Below are positions 18,001-24,935 of a stretch of 64,000 nt of DNA, one piece after another. Source of the stretch: Brevibacterium sp. 239c. Lineage in GTDB: Bacteria; Actinomycetota; Actinomycetes; Actinomycetales; Brevibacteriaceae. The stretch spans positions 1-64,000 of the forward strand of contig NZ_FXZH01000020.1 of NCBI RefSeq assembly GCF_900169365.1, written 5' to 3'. The notes beneath the pieces were generated by a model. That model ran no database searches, had not been told where the DNA came from, and saw only the letters and a program-made list of their open reading frames with translations. Numbering within the stretch: position 1 is the stretch's first letter; every line of letters starts with the position of its first letter. The position numbers and the translations under genes were made by a program.

Positions 18001-18489
18001 ACCAAGGAATTCGAGGCGATGCGCGCCAACTATGGCGACCTGTCCGTCGTCGAGACCTCGGAATACCTCTACGGCCTGACTGCCGGCGAGGAGCACGCGG
18101 TTGAGCTGTCGAAGGGCAAGGATCTCCTCATCGGAGTCCAGGCCATCAGCGGCACCGACGAGCGAGGCATGCGATCGGTGATGTTCACCCTCAACGGTCA
18201 GCTGCGTCCGCTGCAGGTTCGCGATCATGCGGTCGAAAGTGACGTCAAGGCAGCTGAGAAGGCCGATCCAGCGAACTCAGGTCATGTCGCCAGCCCGTTT
18301 GCAGGCGTTGTCACTCTCCAGGTATCGGAGGGTGACCAGGTCGAGGCCGGCGCGACCGTTGCCACGATCGAGGCCATGAAGATGGAAGCCTCAATCACCA
18401 CTCAGATGGCCGGCACGGTCTCGCGCATCGCCATCGGCGACGTTCAGCAGCTCGAAGGCGGCGACCTCGTCGTGGTCATTGGTGGCTGA
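15088..18489 (+). CDS. pyc: Pyruvate carboxylase
   Basis: Pyc converts pyruvate, bicarbonate and ATP to oxaloacetate to refill the TCA cycle. At 1133 residues it is the full-length single-chain form. The biotin carboxylase and ATP-grasp part covers about 1-460, including the GGGGRGMR loop and FIEMNPRIQVEH. The carboxyltransferase part covers about 530-830 (TDTTFRDAHQSLLATRVRT, with the metal-site VHVHTHDTAGGQ). The C-terminal biotinyl domain has EAMKMEAS, where the second Met-flanked Lys carries biotin. The def gene starts inside its last codons. Confidence 0.98.
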   Translation: MFSKVLVANRGEIAVRAFRAAYELGASTVAVFPYEDRNSEHRMKADEAYMIGEEGHPVRAYLSVEEMLRVAKESGADAIYPGYGFLSENPDLARACHEAGITFVGPKADVLELAGNKVQALTAARNAGIPVLDSTRPSADIAQLLADAESMEYPLFVKAVAGGGGRGMRRVGQSSQLEDALKAAMREAEGAFGDPTVFIEQAVQRPRHIEVQILADNDSNAIHLFERDCSVQRRHQKVVEIAPAPNLDPAIADALHTDALKFAEALGYQNAGTVEFLLETDGPRKGQHVFIEMNPRIQVEHTVTEEITDIDLVASQMRVASGETLAEIGLAQEDMRIKGAALQCRITTEDPANAFRPDTGIITAYRSAGGAGVRLDGGTVHAGAAVSAHFDSMLVKLTCRGRDFEQAISRARRALAEFRIRGVSSNIGFLRAVLEDESFIAGDLATSFIEERPHLLDARVSADRGSKILDYLAGVTVNRPHGEPDVRIRPGEKLPDIDLSTDPTPGSRDRLLDVGPVEFAQSLRSQTPLAVTDTTFRDAHQSLLATRVRTRDLLAVAGHISRMTPELLSIEAWGGATYDVALRFLGEDPWERLAALRTAVPNINLQMLLRGRNTVGYTPYPTQVTDAFVDEAARTGIDIFRIFDALNDVEQMRPAIEAVRATNTTVAEVALCYTSDILDPREELYTLDYYLKLAEEIVEAGAHVLAIKDMAGLLRPAAATKLVTALRENFDLPVHVHTHDTAGGQLATLCAAAAAGADAVDAASAAMAGTTSQPSLSALVAAFENTERDTQISLNAVSDLEPYWESVRKVYAPFESGLAGPTGRVYRHEIPGGQLSNLRQQAVALGLGERFEEIERMYAAADAILGHLVKVTPSSKVVGDLALHLVGAGVDPQEFAENPDRFDIPDSVIGFLSGDLGDPPGGWPEPFRTKALAGRTHKAVSEDLAPEDAAALETPGSERQAKLNSLLFPGPTKEFEAMRANYGDLSVVETSEYLYGLTAGEEHAVELSKGKDLLIGVQAISGTDERGMRSVMFTLNGQLRPLQVRDHAVESDVKAAEKADPANSGHVASPFAGVVTLQVSEGDQVEAGATVATIEAMKMEASITTQMAGTVSRIAIGDVQQLEGGDLVVVIGG

Positions 18490-18988
18490 GCGCGACATCC
18501 GCTTGTGGGGCGACCCGGTGCTGCGCAGTATGTGTGCACCGGTGACCGTCTTCGACGAGGGGCTCAAGGCCCTGGCCCAAGACCTCGTCGACACGTCTCT
18601 GCCGGAGGGTCGGGCCGCTGTGGCGGCACCGCAGATCGGCGTGGGCGTGCGGGCATTCGGCTATGACCTCGACGGCCGCACGGGGTATGTCATCAACCCC
18701 GAGGTTGTCGAGGTCAGTGGAGAGCTGCGTGACATCGAGGAAGGCTGCCTCTCAGTTCCGGGCCTGTTCTTCCCCACACCGCGCTACGAGTTCGCTCGTG
18801 TGCGCGGTGTCGACGCGGAGAACTCACCTGTGGAGATCTCGGGTACAGAGGTCTTCGCTCAGATGCTCCAACACGAGGTCGCTCACCTCGATGGTCAGGT
18901 CTACGTTCAGACCCTGCCCAAGGAACGTCGACGAGAGGCCATGAAGGCCATTCGCGGCTCAGACTGGTTCCTCGCCAGACAGCCGTGA
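18482..18988 (+). CDS. def: Peptide deformylase
   Basis: Def removes the formyl group from the N-terminal methionine of new proteins. It has 168 residues and all three family motifs: AAVAAPQIG, EEGCLSVPG (metal Cys) and QHEVAHLDG (HExxH). GTG 18482 is preferred over TTG 18479, and both lie within the end of pyc. The 8- to 11-nt overlap implies translational coupling to pyruvate carboxylase, an unusual but harmless pairing. Actinobacteria often carry more than one deformylase, so this may not be the only copy. Confidence 0.94.
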   Translation: MAERDIRLWGDPVLRSMCAPVTVFDEGLKALAQDLVDTSLPEGRAAVAAPQIGVGVRAFGYDLDGRTGYVINPEVVEVSGELRDIEEGCLSVPGLFFPTPRYEFARVRGVDAENSPVEISGTEVFAQMLQHEVAHLDGQVYVQTLPKERRREAMKAIRGSDWFLARQP

Positions 18989-19028
18989 TGCAAATGACGA
19001 ACAGACACCTCAACAGAAGGAGCAGCAG

Positions 19029-19883
19029 ATGAGCATTCAACGTACCGCCGTCATCGGAAGCGGACTTATGGGAGCCGGCATCGCCGAGGTGCTCGCGAAG
19101 TCAGGTCTCGACGTCATCGTCCGCGAGATCAACGACGAAGCATCGTCCGCGGGCCGTGCTCGCATCGAGAGGTCCCTGGCTCGTGCCGTCGACAAGGGAA
19201 AGCTCGACGCCGAGGCCCGTGATGCGGCCTTGGGCCGACTGCGATTCACCACCGACATCGGCGAACTCGCTGATCGGCAGCTGGTCATCGAAGCCGCGAG
19301 TGAGAATGAGGACATCAAGAAGTCGATCTTCGCCGAGCTCGACGAAGTCGTGACCGATCCGGACGCGATTCTCGCCTCGAACACGTCATCGATGCCGATC
19401 ATCCGGTTCGCACAGTCGACCTCACGTCCGGAACGAGTGCTCGGGGTTCACTTCTTCAACCCGGCCCCGGTTCAGCCACTCGTTGAGGTCGTGTCCTCCG
19501 TCCTCACCTCCGATTCGGTTCGTGACACGGTCACGGAATTCGTCGCCGAGGTGCTGGGCAAGAACCCGGTCCACGCACAGGATCGTCCCGGATTCATCGT
19601 CAACGCGTTGCTCATCCCATACCTGTGCAGCGCGATTCGCATGCTCGAGTCCGGGTTCGCAACGAAGGAGGACATCGATGCGGGAATGGTGGGAGGTTGC
19701 GCACACCCGATGGGCCCGATCAAACTGGTCGACCTGGTCGGACTCGACACCTGCCTGTACGCAGCAGAGAGCATCTACTCCGAGACCGGCGATCCTGCTG
19801 CCAAACCACCGGTGCTGCTCTCACGCATGGTCGATGCCGGTCTGCTGGGCGTCAAGTCCGGTCGCGGCTTCTACGAGTACTGA
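19029..19883 (+). CDS. 3-hydroxybutyryl-CoA / 3-hydroxyacyl-CoA dehydrogenase
   Basis: This 284-residue NAD(P)-dependent dehydrogenase interconverts 3-hydroxyacyl-CoA and 3-oxoacyl-CoA. The Rossmann motif GSGLMGAGIAE is at 10-20. The catalytic HFFNPAPV and the C-terminal GGCAHPMGPIKLVDLVGLDT block are typical of the short-chain (Hbd/FadB2) type. AGAAGGAG lies 9 nt before the ATG. It follows def by 40 nt and is probably in the same transcript, ending at the terminator at 19944. Whether it serves butyrate-type metabolism or fatty-acid oxidation cannot be told from here. Confidence 0.92.
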   Translation: MSIQRTAVIGSGLMGAGIAEVLAKSGLDVIVREINDEASSAGRARIERSLARAVDKGKLDAEARDAALGRLRFTTDIGELADRQLVIEAASENEDIKKSIFAELDEVVTDPDAILASNTSSMPIIRFAQSTSRPERVLGVHFFNPAPVQPLVEVVSSVLTSDSVRDTVTEFVAEVLGKNPVHAQDRPGFIVNALLIPYLCSAIRMLESGFATKEDIDAGMVGGCAHPMGPIKLVDLVGLDTCLYAAESIYSETGDPAAKPPVLLSRMVDAGLLGVKSGRGFYEY

Positions 19884-19943
19884 GGCGCGGCTCGTACAGC
19901 ACAGCAAAAGCGCTGACAGCAGCCCCTGAGCCCTGACAGCACG

Positions 19944-19987
19944 AAAGAACTCCTGGTTGGCTATTGACACCGACCAGGAGTTCTTTT
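19944..19987 (+). terminator. Intrinsic terminator after the pyc-def-dehydrogenase genes
   Basis: A perfect 14-bp stem (AAAGAACTCCTGGT with ACCAGGAGTTCTTT) has a 15-nt loop and runs into TTTTG, the classic layout. It also separates these genes from convergent aspT. Confidence 0.9.
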
Positions 19988-20006
19988 GTTGCATTGGCCG
20001 TTGGCC

Positions 20007-21266
20007 TCAGCCAGCCAGGAGCTTCTCGTAGCTGGCGAGCTTCACACAGGCGACGAGACCCTGTGCCGCCAATTCGACGTCCTCGGCGGTGGGCATGGTC
20101 GGAGCGATGCGGATGACATTGTTGTGCGGATCCAAACCATAGGGGTGTGTGGCACCGGCCGGAGTCAGCTTGACCCCCGCCTCGGCGGCCAATTTCACGA
20201 TCCGATCCGCGGTGCCCTCCAACGTGGTCAGAGTGATGAAGTACCCGCCGTCCGGCTGAGTCCACTGAGCCAGATCCTTCCCACCCAGCTCCCGTTCCAA
20301 AGTGTCCAGGACAGCGTCGAACTTCGGCGCGATGATCTTCGCGTGCTGACGCATGTGCTCCTCGACTCCGGCAGGGTCTGAGAAGAAGCGCAGATGGCGC
20401 AGCTGGTTGACCTTATCGGGGCCGATCGAGATCTTTCCGAGATTCGCCCGGATCCAATCGCTGGTTTCCGGCCCTGCACCGAAGAAGGAGACTCCGGCAC
20501 CGGCATGTGTGATCTTCGACGTCGATGCGAAGATCCACGGGCGCTCCGGGTGCCCGGCTTCGGCGCAGATGCTGAGGATGTCGAGAACCTCGGGATGCTG
20601 ATCGCGCAGGTGGTGGAACCCGTAGGCGTTGTCCCACAGCAGGGTGAAGTCGGGTGCCGCTGCCGGCATGGCGGCCAGTTCACGCGCTCGCTTCTCCGTG
20701 ATGGTGATGCCTGTCGGGTTCGAGTACATGGGCACCAGCCACATGCCTTTGACCGTCTCGTCTTCGGCCAGACGCTGCGCCTCTGTGACGACCGGGCCTT
20801 CGGAATCCATGGGAATGCTGAGGAGTTCGAATCCCAGAGATTCGGCCAGGGTGAAGTGACGGTCATAGCCGGGGACCGGGCAGATGAGTTTGTGCGGGCC
20901 TTGGCCCCAGGGACGTGAGTCCCCGACGGTTCCGTGCAGGAGGGCAAAGGTCAGCGCCTGAGCCATGAGAGTCAGGGATGCATTGCCGCCCGCCAGCAGC
21001 TGATCCGAGGGGACCTTGAGCAGGGGAGAGAAGAGTTCGCGCAGCTCGATGATTCCGTCCAGGCCGCCGTAGTTGCGGGTATCGACACCCCCTGGAGTCA
21101 TGACGTCATCCCCGGTCACTGCGTTCAGAAGATCTGCCGACAGATCGAGTTGCGCGCTTGCCGGCTTGCCTCGGGTGATATCGAGTTTCAACCCGCGCGA
21201 AGCGAATTGTTCATAGGCGCGAGAAGCGCTCTCCAGCTCTGCCTGCAGCTCGGACGTGGGGGACAT
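20007..21266 (-). CDS. aspT: Aspartate aminotransferase, actinobacterial AspT type
   Basis: This 419-residue PLP enzyme has the N-terminal signature LKLDITRGKPASAQLDL of the aspartate aminotransferase group known from Corynebacterium AspT. YSNPTGITIT and the Schiff-base lysine in FASTSKITHAGAG are clear. It should interconvert aspartate/2-oxoglutarate and oxaloacetate/glutamate. It is a single gene, convergent with the dehydrogenase and divergent from the methyltransferase. Placing it close to pyruvate carboxylase puts two oxaloacetate enzymes together, although they are on opposite strands. Confidence 0.93.
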   Translation of the reverse strand: MSPTSELQAELESASRAYEQFASRGLKLDITRGKPASAQLDLSADLLNAVTGDDVMTPGGVDTRNYGGLDGIIELRELFSPLLKVPSDQLLAGGNASLTLMAQALTFALLHGTVGDSRPWGQGPHKLICPVPGYDRHFTLAESLGFELLSIPMDSEGPVVTEAQRLAEDETVKGMWLVPMYSNPTGITITEKRARELAAMPAAAPDFTLLWDNAYGFHHLRDQHPEVLDILSICAEAGHPERPWIFASTSKITHAGAGVSFFGAGPETSDWIRANLGKISIGPDKVNQLRHLRFFSDPAGVEEHMRQHAKIIAPKFDAVLDTLERELGGKDLAQWTQPDGGYFITLTTLEGTADRIVKLAAEAGVKLTPAGATHPYGLDPHNNVIRIAPTMPTAEDVELAAQGLVACVKLASYEKLLAG

Positions 21267-21387
21267 CGATGCTCCTTGTCACTGTTGTTTGACCGGTAGA
21301 ACCATCTTAGTCACTTCCCGACATCTGTGCGGCTCGGGACCGCACACCGGAGGGCAGTTGGGGACGAGTTAGAGTTGACCACGATCA

Positions 21388-22137
21388 ATGAACTTCACGA
21401 GTCAGGATGGGCGAACTGTGAGACCACGTGCGCAGGCAGCTCATGGGCGCAGCTTCGGCCAGCAGGCGGGCCTCTACGACGAGGTGCGTCCACATTATCC
21501 CGCTCCTGCCATTGAACTGGCGACCACGAGCTGGATGGGTCTCGACGTCTGTGACCTGGGCGCGGGAACCGGCATCCTCAGCAATGCACTGCTAGAGCGC
21601 GGCGCGAACGTCACCGCTGTCGATCCCGACGAGGTGGCCTTGGCGAAGAATCCTGCGCGCAGTCTCATCGGCAGCGCCGAGGATACGGGCCTACCGGAAG
21701 CCAGCGTCGATGTCGTGAGCGTGGCACAGGCCTGGCACTGGTTCGACGAATCATCTGCTGCGGCCGAGATTGCACGAATCCTACGACCGAGTGGTCACCT
21801 GGTCATCCTCATCAACCAGCTCGATGTGCGCATCGAATGGGTGCTGCGTCTGAGTCGGATCATGCACGCCGGCGACGTGTACCGCCCCGCATACCGTCCG
21901 AGTCCCGCAGGTTTCGATCTCATCAACCATGAACTGGTCGAGTTCACCACACCACTGACCGTCGACGGCATCATCGATCTGGCTCGGACCCGCTCCTATT
22001 GGCTGAGGTCGAATCTGACGACCAGAGACCGGGTCGAGTCGAATCTGCGCGAATACTTCACCCTCGAACATCCCGTCGACGGGGAGCTGGAACTTCCGTA
22101 CATGTGTCTGGCATATGTTCTTCAGGTGGCTGGCTGA
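21388..22137 (+). CDS. Class I SAM-dependent methyltransferase
   Basis: This 249-residue methyltransferase of the type-11 fold has the SAM-binding loop VCDLGAGTGILS (about 53-64). It also has the AVDPDE acidic turn and a SVAQAWHWFD block typical of the group. The start is uncertain. ATG 21388 lacks a clear ribosome site, and GTG 21418 follows AGGATGGG. The substrate cannot be inferred. It stands alone, divergent from aspT and convergent with hsp20. Confidence 0.85.
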   Translation: MNFTSQDGRTVRPRAQAAHGRSFGQQAGLYDEVRPHYPAPAIELATTSWMGLDVCDLGAGTGILSNALLERGANVTAVDPDEVALAKNPARSLIGSAEDTGLPEASVDVVSVAQAWHWFDESSAAAEIARILRPSGHLVILINQLDVRIEWVLRLSRIMHAGDVYRPAYRPSPAGFDLINHELVEFTTPLTVDGIIDLARTRSYWLRSNLTTRDRVESNLREYFTLEHPVDGELELPYMCLAYVLQVAG

Positions 22138-22210
22138 GCCAGGGCAGCTGTCGGGGCGTCTGCCGTGTTATGCGTCCAACCACACGACCTGCGCGTCTAC
22201 CAACAACAAA

Positions 22211-22236
22211 CGGGCCGCACCATGGGGTGCGGCCCG
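22211..22236 (-). terminator. Terminator between the methyltransferase and hsp20
   Basis: An 11-bp perfect stem (CGGGCCGCACC with GGTGCGGCCCG) has a 4-nt loop. On the minus strand it is followed by TTTGTTGTT, so it fits hsp20 best but may also stop the methyltransferase transcript. Confidence 0.85.
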
Positions 22237-22290
22237 CTTCTACAGGTTGAGTCAAACGGCTACGTCAGCCGAAATGATTATGCCTTCTGA

Positions 22291-22758
22291 TCAGGCGCTG
22301 GCCGGATCCTCATCCTGTGCTGGTGAAGTTTCGACAGCCTCGGTGACTCTGGTCGTCGGGTTTGAGTGCGAGACGGTGATCTTGCGCGGCCGAGCTTCCT
22401 CAGCCACGGGGATGGTCAGCGACAGCACGCCGTCCTGGTAGTCAGCCTGGATCCGGTCGAGCGCGACCCTGTTGCCCAGAGTGAGCTGGCGGGCATAGGT
22501 GCCGGTTGTGCGTTCCCGGGTCAGCCACTTTACATCCTTGTCCGCGACTTCGGACTGTCGCTGAGCACGAACTGTCAGCGTGCGATCCTCGACGTCGACA
22601 TCGATGCTGGAGGGGTCAACACCGGGCATATCGATACGTGCGACGAAGACCTCTCCATCGCGGTAGAGATCCATGGGAAGCGAAGTGGAGTTCGGGGTGC
22701 GAGTCACTTCCGAGAAGAATCGATCGAGGTCACGGATGGGGTCAAAACGTGTAGCCAT
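22291..22758 (-). CDS. Small heat-shock protein, Hsp20 family
   Basis: This is a 155-residue alpha-crystallin-type chaperone that holds unfolding proteins. The crystallin domain runs from about 40 (LYRDGEVFVARIDMPGVD) to about 130 (YQDGVLSLTIPVAEEARPRKI). The C-terminal tail is long and acidic. ATG 22758 with AGGAAG upstream is the real start, since the longer frame to 22800 would run into the operator. The HspR-type inverted repeat at 22785-22805 predicts heat induction by loss of HspR repression. Confidence 0.95.
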   Translation of the reverse strand: MATRFDPIRDLDRFFSEVTRTPNSTSLPMDLYRDGEVFVARIDMPGVDPSSIDVDVEDRTLTVRAQRQSEVADKDVKWLTRERTTGTYARQLTLGNRVALDRIQADYQDGVLSLTIPVAEEARPRKITVSHSNPTTRVTEAVETSPAQDEDPASA

Positions 22759-22784
22759 GAGCTTCCTTTCGTTTAGGTCGTTAC

Positions 22785-22805
22785 ATTGAGTCAAACACAC
22801 TCAAC
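22785..22805. promoter_or_regulatory. HAIR-type operator (HspR site) upstream of hsp20
   Basis: ATTGAGT-N7-ACTCAAC matches the HspR inverted-repeat consensus CTTGAGT-N7-ACTCAAG at 12 of 14 arm positions. It ends 27 nt upstream of the hsp20 start codon, where it would overlap the promoter or leader. hspR itself is outside the window. Confidence 0.75.
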
Positions 22806-22842
22806 TTTGAAATGATTCCCAACTCATGAAATTCTCAGTCTC

Positions 22843-23778
22843 GTGAGTCTGGTTCCGGTTCTTCTAGCCCTTGTTCCTGTCGCTGCTCTGATCCTCGGTG
22901 GCAGCGCACTCAAACGACTCCCAGGTTTCACGAACGCCGAATTCTGGTCGGGGGCAGAGAAGCTCGCCTATTTCGTCCTATTGCCGGTGCTGCTCTTCTC
23001 CTCGGTCGCAGAGGTCAGCGTCGCACATGTTCCGCTTGGGCGCCTGGCGATCGGCCTCATCGCCCCGACAGCGGTCATCTCTGTCCTCATCATCGTGCTG
23101 CGACGCCGCGTGGCACGTGATCTGCCGTCCTTCACGTCTGTGCTGCAGGGCGGGATCCGCTTCAACACGTATATCGGCCTATCGATATCAGCCAGCCTGT
23201 TCGGGGCCGAAGGCAGCGCCCTGGCTGCCATCGTGGCGGCGATCCTCGTGCCCACGGTGAACATCGTGTCCAGCCTTGGGTTCGAATTTCTGCGTACCGG
23301 TCCCAGCTCAGTTGTAGGGATCGTGCGCGTCGTCGTGACGAATCCGCTGGTCATCGGCTGTGCTGCCGGGGGACTGTTCAATCTCACCAGGGCTCAGGTG
23401 CCCGACGTCGTCGATTCGATCCTGTCGCCGCTGGCGGCCGCGGCCCTGCCGATCGGCCTCCTGTGCGTCGGAGCGGGCCTGCGCCGGTTCCCGCTGCGGA
23501 CTCATCTGGCTGCAATGATCAATTCCACCGTCGCCAAGCTCATCGTCCTGCCTGCGGTGACCTTGCTCGTGCTGGTTCTGCTCGACGTTCCCTCCACGCC
23601 TGCCTTGATCGCCATGATCTTCCAGTCGATCGCCACGGCAAGCTCCGGCTATGTGATGGCCCGCCAGCTCGGTGGAAACTCGGAGCTGATGGCCGCGCTC
23701 ATCGCGGTCCAGACGGCCCTGATGCTGTTGACCCTTCCCTTCGTGCTGCTCATCTCTCAGGCTGTGCTCGGAAGCTGA
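22843..23778 (+). CDS. AEC-family transporter (auxin efflux carrier type)
   Basis: This 311-residue protein is almost entirely hydrophobic, with about ten membrane segments. It has the AEC layout of two five-helix halves around the conserved FNTYIGLSISASLFG and NPLVIGCAAGGLFNL regions. AEC proteins export or import organic anions such as malate or malonate. The substrate here is unknown. Start GTG 22843 is the first codon after the hsp20 operator, so the two divergent genes share a short regulatory region. It ends before the hairpin at 23833. Confidence 0.88.
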   Translation: MSLVPVLLALVPVAALILGGSALKRLPGFTNAEFWSGAEKLAYFVLLPVLLFSSVAEVSVAHVPLGRLAIGLIAPTAVISVLIIVLRRRVARDLPSFTSVLQGGIRFNTYIGLSISASLFGAEGSALAAIVAAILVPTVNIVSSLGFEFLRTGPSSVVGIVRVVVTNPLVIGCAAGGLFNLTRAQVPDVVDSILSPLAAAALPIGLLCVGAGLRRFPLRTHLAAMINSTVAKLIVLPAVTLLVLVLLDVPSTPALIAMIFQSIATASSGYVMARQLGGNSELMAALIAVQTALMLLTLPFVLLISQAVLGS

Positions 23779-23832
23779 GCAGATGCCCGTGGTTGGCCAG
23801 AACATCCCGGGACCTTGGGCAGGACGAACAAC

Positions 23833-23872
23833 AGCGAGCGGCCGAACCCCGTGTGGGGTCCGGCCGCTCGCT
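23833..23872. terminator. Bidirectional terminator between the AEC transporter and ferritin
   Basis: An 18-bp stem with one mismatch (AGCGAGCGGCCG opposite CGGCCGCTCGCT, plus an inner GACCCC-type extension) lies between the two convergent genes. The loop is GTGT. Confidence 0.8.
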
Positions 23873-23924
23873 GTATCTGCGACGGTGACTATTCGGTCAT
23901 TCGTCGCTGCTCATCACCTTTTGG

Positions 23925-24440
23925 TCACTCGTTGTCAGCCTTGATATCTGGGTGACGTGATCCGAGTTCGGAGTCGATCCGGAGCAGTCCGGATCCGCTG
24001 TCGCCGACGTGGTCCAGGCGGCCGATGATCTCGGAGATGGTTGATTCCTCTTCGACCTGCTCGTCGATGAACCAGTGCAGCAGCGGCAGAACGTCGAGGT
24101 CGCCCTCGGTCTGCGCGGTGCGGTAGAGGTTGCGGATCGATTCGGAGACCTTCTCCTCATGGGCCAAGGCTGCCTTGAAGTAGTCAATGGGCTGTGAGCC
24201 CGAGACCTTCGGAGCAGCGATGTCACCGATCTGCGGAGCGAAGTCGCGATCCTGGCAGTGCTGGATGAACTTCGCGGCGTGGACCTGTTCCTCTTCGGCC
24301 TGCGCACGCATCCAGCGTGTCATTCCGGGGAGGTCGTGATCATCAAGCTGGATGGACAGCTGCAGGTAGACCATCGACGCCTCGAGTTCGAGGGTGACCT
24401 GCTCGCCGAGTACTTTCTGCATTGCGGGGCTCAACTGCAT
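23925..24440 (-). CDS. ftn: Non-heme ferritin
   Basis: This 171-residue iron-storage protein oxidises and stores Fe(II) in a 24-subunit shell. The ferroxidase residues appear in TLELEASMVY (Glu17), AEEEQVHAAKF (Glu and His near 50-53), ALAHEEKVSESI and EQVEEESTISEI. The heme-binding Met pattern of bacterioferritin is not evident, so a ferritin of the FtnA/BfrB type is favoured. It is a single gene with a 213-nt gap upstream, containing a possible iron-regulator site. Confidence 0.94.
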   Translation of the reverse strand: MQLSPAMQKVLGEQVTLELEASMVYLQLSIQLDDHDLPGMTRWMRAQAEEEQVHAAKFIQHCQDRDFAPQIGDIAAPKVSGSQPIDYFKAALAHEEKVSESIRNLYRTAQTEGDLDVLPLLHWFIDEQVEEESTISEIIGRLDHVGDSGSGLLRIDSELGSRHPDIKADNE

Positions 24441-24566
24441 ATGTTTCTCCTTCGCGATACGAGACGGATTGGTTCCGTCCTTATGTTCTAAAGCCTGACA
24501 CCTTTTCTAGAATCGTTCCAGTGTGGGAAGGCTCGGCAAACAATGCTGAGGCATGGCATACCTGAC

Positions 24567-24585
24567 CTAGGTTTACCTGACCCAG
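24567..24585. promoter_or_regulatory. Possible DtxR/IdeR-type iron box upstream of ferritin
   Basis: CTAGGTTTACCTGACCCAG matches the 19-bp DtxR/IdeR consensus at about 13 positions when aligned by eye, and lies about 130 nt upstream of the ferritin start. The match is partial and the palindrome is weak. Confidence 0.3.
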
Positions 24586-24653
24586 TCGACTCGGCGAGTT
24601 TGCCGATCCCATGACTATGGACACCGCGCGGTCAGCGGTGCCAAGCTGGATCC

Positions 24654-24935
24654 ATGCAGGATCGAATTGACGAACTCACACAATGGCAATCAGCCGACGA
24701 TGCGCTCCACGCACGGTTCCTGACGGGGTCCTTCGTCAGTGGAGTGACCTTCATCAACGCTATCGCCGACGCAGCGGAAGCCGCAGGGCACCACCCGGAT
24801 GTGGACCTGCGATTCCCGCACGTTGACATCTCGTTGACCACCCATGACGCCGGGTCGATCACCGACAAGGACATCGATCTGGCCACCGAGATCTCCCAGA
24901 TCGCACAGTCTCAGGGAATCGACGCAGACAACTGA
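24654..24935 (+). CDS. 4a-hydroxytetrahydrobiopterin dehydratase (PCD/DCoH family)
   Basis: This 93-residue protein is the usual size for pterin-4a-carbinolamine dehydratase, which recycles tetrahydrobiopterin. The family signature AAEAAGHHPDVDLRF and the later DISLTTHDAGSIT are both present. The pair of histidines in GHHPD is catalytic in the family. Many actinobacteria carry the gene without an obvious pterin-dependent hydroxylase, and none is seen here. Its 3' end overlaps the convergent amidase gene by 25 nt. Confidence 0.9.
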   Translation: MQDRIDELTQWQSADDALHARFLTGSFVSGVTFINAIADAAEAAGHHPDVDLRFPHVDISLTTHDAGSITDKDIDLATEISQIAQSQGIDADN

